Positions 33,718-35,835 of a stretch of DNA of 35,835 bases are shown in pieces; positions within the stretch are counted from its first letter, which is position 1; the number at the start of each line of letters is the position of its first letter. This DNA comes from Treponema sp. (GTDB lineage: Bacteria > Spirochaetota > Spirochaetia > Treponematales > Breznakiellaceae): positions 1 through 35,835 of the forward strand of contig JAISCR010000195.1 in NCBI GenBank assembly GCA_031265435.1. Direction: 5' to 3'. The notes below the pieces were generated by a model, which did no database searches, was not told the origin of the DNA, and saw only the letters and a list, made by a program, of their open reading frames with translations. Made by a program: the position numbers and the translations under genes.

Positions 33718-34815
33718 TTAGAAGTACACGGTTTTTCCTGTATCAGCTGAACGATACACGGCATCCAGGATACAGGTCACTTGATAAGCCTGTTCCGGTT
33801 TTACCACCAGTTCTTTCCCGGCAAGAACGGCATCCAGCCAGTGCCGGACTTCCGCCCGGTTGGGATCTTCCTTCATTCCGGCGAAGAAAGGAATATCGTT
33901 TCCCGCCTGTAGTTCCAGTTCGTAGAGCTTTCCAAAATCCTCCCCATTAATATAGGTGTTGGAAGTTCCCTTCATTGTGGAACCCCTCATGGTTGCGCCG
34001 GCTTCGGTTCCATAGAGGGTACACATAGCCTCCCTTTCATCGGTAGTGTTTAATGCCCACGATGCTTCCAGGAAAATGCTTGCCCCATTTTTCATCCTGA
34101 TAAACGCGAAGGCCGAATCCTCCACCTGGAACTTGGCAGGATCAAAAGGGATGGGCCTGTTTGCGAGGGGTTTATTGTTCAACTTATGAAATACCGAGCC
34201 GGTGACCGAATCTACTTCATAGTTGTTCATCATCCAGAGGCTTATGTCCAATGCGTGTGTACCAATATCGATCAACGGACCACCCCCCTGTTTTTCCTTG
34301 TCGAGGAAGACCCCCCAGGTGGGAACCGCACGGCGGCGAATGGCATGGGCCTTGGCGAAGTAGATTCCCCCTAATCGCCCCGCCTCACAGGCGTCATGCA
34401 GGAACTGAACATCTTCCCGGTACCGGTTTTGATAACCGATGGTCAGTAGTTTACCCGTCTCTTTGGCGGCATCAAGCATTCTTTTCGCCTCCTCGGGGTT
34501 AATTGCCATGGGCTTTTCGCACAAAACATGCTTTCCAGCCCGAAGTGCTGCTACCGTTATCTCTGAATGGGAATTGTTGGGTGTGCAGACATGTACCACG
34601 TCAATACTTTTGTCTTTTAATAGTTCCTGATAATTTTCATAGATCTTCGCATCAGACCCACCAAACTCGCTTTTTGTCTTTTCTGCACGTTCAAGCTCTA
34701 TATCGCAGAAAGCCGTCATTTCCAGCTTACCGGAGAAACTCTTTAATGCTGGCATGTGTTTGATATTAGCTATTGCCCCGCAACCGATGATCCCGAATTT
34801 TAGTTTGTCACTCAT
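33718..34815 (-). CDS. Gfo/Idh/MocA-family oxidoreductase
   Basis: NAD(P)-dependent sugar or cyclitol dehydrogenase, 365 residues. Rossmann motif GIIGCGAIANIKHMPAL at residues 8-24, the family EKP motif in VLCEKPMAI near 92-100, and the catalytic GGGPLIDIGTHALDISLWMM stretch near 180-200. It would oxidise or epimerise a sugar imported by the neighbouring symporter. The start at 34815 is backed by AAGGAGG nine bases upstream and overlaps the preceding 62-residue gene by eight bases (ATGAGTGA), indicating coupled translation. Confidence 0.9.
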   Translation of the reverse strand: MSDKLKFGIIGCGAIANIKHMPALKSFSGKLEMTAFCDIELERAEKTKSEFGGSDAKIYENYQELLKDKSIDVVHVCTPNNSHSEITVAALRAGKHVLCEKPMAINPEEAKRMLDAAKETGKLLTIGYQNRYREDVQFLHDACEAGRLGGIYFAKAHAIRRRAVPTWGVFLDKEKQGGGPLIDIGTHALDISLWMMNNYEVDSVTGSVFHKLNNKPLANRPIPFDPAKFQVEDSAFAFIRMKNGASIFLEASWALNTTDEREAMCTLYGTEAGATMRGSTMKGTSNTYINGEDFGKLYELELQAGNDIPFFAGMKEDPNRAEVRHWLDAVLAGKELVVKPEQAYQVTCILDAVYRSADTGKTVYF

Positions 34816-34996
34816 AATAGTTTTCCTCCTTAACCCCCGTCCCAATTTTGACAAAATCATTGAGGTTTACCAGTTCCGCCGTCTTTTGGAAGGCGCCAGT
34901 GGATTTTACCTGTGCCGTTATTATTTGGCGGCACTTGAGCATAGTCCATTCCGGGCTTATTCCCGGATGAGCACTAAGTCCGATAGGTAGTTTCAT
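34808..34996 (-). CDS. Small protein heading the sugar operon, unknown function
   Basis: A 62-residue soluble protein beginning MKLPIGLSAHPGISPEW and containing KCRQIITAQVKSTGAFQKTAELV. I do not recognise it. It is likely real: AAGGAG lies eight bases before the ATG, it is the first frame after the promoter and the proximal operator, and its stop overlaps the dehydrogenase start by eight bases. It could be a tiny enzyme partner, a truncated copy of a longer gene, or mainly a coupling leader for the next gene. Confidence 0.6.
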   Translation of the reverse strand: MKLPIGLSAHPGISPEWTMLKCRQIITAQVKSTGAFQKTAELVNLNDFVKIGTGVKEENYYE

Positions 34997-35020
34997 GTTC
35001 TTACTCCTTCAATCAGTATT

Positions 35021-35034
35021 GGAAAACGTTTTCC
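35021..35034. promoter_or_regulatory. LacI-type operator, proximal copy
   Basis: Perfect 14-bp palindrome GGAAAACGTTTTCC with the central CG typical for LacI/GalR repressors. It lies in the 5' leader, 25 bases before the first start codon. It is embedded in TTGGAAAACGTTTTCCCA, identical over 18 bases to the distal copy. Confidence 0.8.
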
Positions 35035-35111
35035 CATCAAGACAAACTACACCATAGGAACCGTGACAATCTTCAAAGTGACTGCAAATACCCATTGGCG
35101 ACATTTCTGTT

Positions 35112-35125
35112 GGAAAACGTTTTCC
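35112..35125. promoter_or_regulatory. LacI-type operator, distal copy on the start site
   Basis: Second perfect GGAAAACGTTTTCC palindrome, 91 bases from the first centre to centre (about eight and a half helical turns). It covers the predicted transcription start (near 35124), so a bound repressor would block the polymerase; looping to the proximal copy is possible. Confidence 0.82.
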
Positions 35126-35130
35126 CAAAT

Positions 35131-35159
35131 AGACTATCAGTTGAATCGTATCTTGTCAA
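35131..35159 (-). promoter_or_regulatory. Promoter of the sugar operon
   Basis: Minus strand: perfect TTGACA (35159-35154), 17-base spacer, TAGTCT (35136-35131). The -10 box is imperfect but spacing is ideal and the operator directly follows. Confidence 0.68.
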
Positions 35160-35175
35160 GCAAAATTCGAAAAAA

Positions 35176-35200
35176 ATTTGACAGAAATCGTAATTTCTAT
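35176..35200. repeat. Imperfect palindrome upstream of the sugar promoter, echoed at 29683-29705
   Basis: TTTGACAGAAAT then ATTTCT form a dyad AGAAAT-N4-ATTTCT (35182-35197), about 65 bases upstream of the predicted start. A related copy, 19 of 23 bases alike, lies in opposite orientation at 29683-29705 just after the last operon gene. It may be an activator site or an element boundary. Confidence 0.35.
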
Positions 35201-35317
35201 TCAGTCGGGACCACATATATAGCGTATAACGAATTTTCGTAATTTAAACTGTCTTTGACAACTGCTGTATTTTCTCCACATTATGGGGTCTTTACGTCGT
35301 AAACTCCTTTGGCACAC

Positions 35318-35352
35318 CCCTTGCTTATGCGGCGGTGAGCGCCGCGCAAGGG
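35318..35352. repeat. Long GC-rich hairpin
   Basis: CCCTTGC (35318-35324), a TTAT bulge, GCGGCG (35329-35334), a five-base loop, then CGCCGC and GCAAGGG (35340-35352) give 13 perfect base pairs with one bulge. Part of a hairpin-rich block whose base composition differs sharply from the AT-rich operon leader next to it. Confidence 0.55.
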
Positions 35353-35603
35353 ATGCGCCAACCCTCCGGGCCGAGGCATTTCCTATTCCCATAACGGGAC
35401 ATTTACCGGCTCCATCCACCACATTGCGCCCATGTCTGCTGTAGTGGCAGGGCCAATAGCTGTATGGTTTTTCCCCGGACGGGGAAAAGCAAAGGGGTCG
35501 GCCTGAGGTCATGGCTGGCTTGGCTCCAGCCATATCCGCCCGTTTACATAGCGGGTTTTCAAGGGGTGTACAAAATGTATGCCAATTATGAAAAGCGGTT
35601 TTA
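35353..35603. other. GC-rich, hairpin-rich segment without a credible gene
   Basis: Two more perfect stems lie here: TTTTCCCC-GGAC-GGGGAAAA (35469-35488) and ATGGCTGG / CCAGCCAT with a seven-base loop (35511-35533). A minus-strand frame is open across 35201-35533 but has low-quality composition and no ribosome site. The structure suggests an RNA-level or insertion-target role, next to the intron 3' end. I cannot name it. Confidence 0.45.
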
Positions 35604-35680
35604 GTCGGCTGGGTCAGGGCGGATTGTTCCGCCCCTTCCCGCCTAAGAACCGTACATGAAAGTTTCCCTTCATACGGCTC
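35604..35680 (-). ncRNA. Group II intron 3' end: domain V and domain VI
   Basis: On the minus strand 35680-35647 is a 34-base domain V: a 9-bp lower stem starting GAGCCGTAT and closing GTACGGTTC, a 5-bp upper stem GAAGG/CTTTC capped by a GAAA tetraloop, and a two-base bulge (AT). The catalytic AGC triad is at positions 2-4. Domain VI follows with the GGGCGGA/TCCGCCC stem and an unpaired A in the CCCTGACCC part that fits the lariat branch point; the intron would end near CCGAC (35604). Domains I-IV and any reverse-transcriptase gene must lie at higher coordinates, where an IS630-type gene starts after 120 bases, so the intron is probably truncated or interrupted. Confidence 0.75.
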
Positions 35681-35693
35681 AAGCCTCAGTAAA

Positions 35694-35714
35694 CAAGTAT
35701 CTGTCGGATACTTG
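35694..35714. repeat. Hairpin next to intron domain V
   Basis: CAAGTATC and GATACTTG form a perfect 8-bp stem with a five-base loop, just upstream (intron sense) of domain V. It may be a remnant of intron domain IV or the edge of the inserted IS630-type element. Confidence 0.45.
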
Positions 35715-35798
35715 CCGGTACTAGTAGGTAGTCAATATTGAGAAAGTGAATAAAATAAGATATTATTCATAGCCATAGACTATACCGGGAGGGGAACT

Positions 35799-35835
35799 AT
35801 GGCGGAGAAAAAATATCGGGTAACACTGACCGAAG
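35799..35835 (+). CDS. IS630-family transposase, N-terminus only
   Basis: The last 37 bases encode MAEKKYRVTLTE, which matches the start of the helix-turn-helix domain of IS630-family transposases (typically continuing into a Glu-rich helix and an ARxLLxAD stretch). GGGAGGGG lies four to five bases upstream of the ATG. The rest is outside the window. IS630 elements insert at TA; the left end of the element should lie between 35690 and 35790. Confidence 0.6.
   Translation, partial: MAEKKYRVTLTE

Noticed and set aside
35201..35533. Open minus-strand frame of 110 codons
   Set aside because: No ribosome site, composition typical of GC-rich non-coding DNA, and it spans strong hairpins; better seen as structured or repeat DNA.

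Overview
The window looks like the chromosome of a spirochaete of the Treponema group, probably a gut-type anaerobe. The clues are an archaeal-type (590-residue) phenylalanyl-tRNA synthetase beta chain, an NfnAB electron-bifurcating transhydrogenase, a lipid-type glycosyltransferase, several Treponema-like exported proteins of unknown role and a decarboxylase-type sodium pump. The genus assignment is inference; no rRNA or tRNA gene was found.

Layout. 1-4400: the tail of a GT4 glycosyltransferase overlapping a radical SAM/SPASM gene, a small membrane protein, a VanY-type D,D-carboxypeptidase lipoprotein and a short decayed fragment. 4438-12507: two MATE exporters bracket an exported protein and a minus-strand run nfnA-nfnB-pheT. 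12739-15277: a second radical SAM/SPASM + glycosyltransferase pair behind a good sigma-70-like promoter. 15271-16740: an exported transglutaminase-like/TPR protein. 16803-20819: trxB, a GH3 N-acetylhexosaminidase and a GNAT gene with overlapping ends, then a YbgC-type thioesterase. 20876-23561: D-Ala-D-Ala ligase, a 94-residue helical protein and a composite regulator (degenerate receiver + RsbW-like ATPase + cyclic-nucleotide domain). 23597-27007: a PfkB sugar kinase and a divergent small gene, both probably leaderless, then a DUF2259-like secreted protein and a polytopic membrane protein.

27003-28260 is a scar zone: a 168-bp MITE-like element with perfect 19-bp inverted ends, an AT-rich stretch, a broken phage head-completion (gp8-like) gene and another decayed fragment.

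28388-35160 is a self-contained sugar-catabolic locus. A LacI-family regulator sits at the far end. A minus-strand operon encodes a 62-residue protein, a Gfo/Idh/MocA dehydrogenase, a GPH sugar:cation symporter, a TIM-barrel isomerase/epimerase, and the beta and gamma-like subunits of a sodium-pumping decarboxylase without any alpha subunit. Two identical 18-bp LacI-type operators, 91 bp apart, flank the operon start, one of them on the predicted transcription start.

35200-35835 is mobile DNA: a GC-rich hairpin cluster, the catalytic domain V and domain VI of a group II intron (minus strand), and the first codons of an IS630-family transposase. No CRISPR array was seen. The most unusual items are the composite regulator, the divergent leaderless pair, the operator-controlled operon carrying an orphan sodium pump, and the intron 3' end beside the hairpin cluster.
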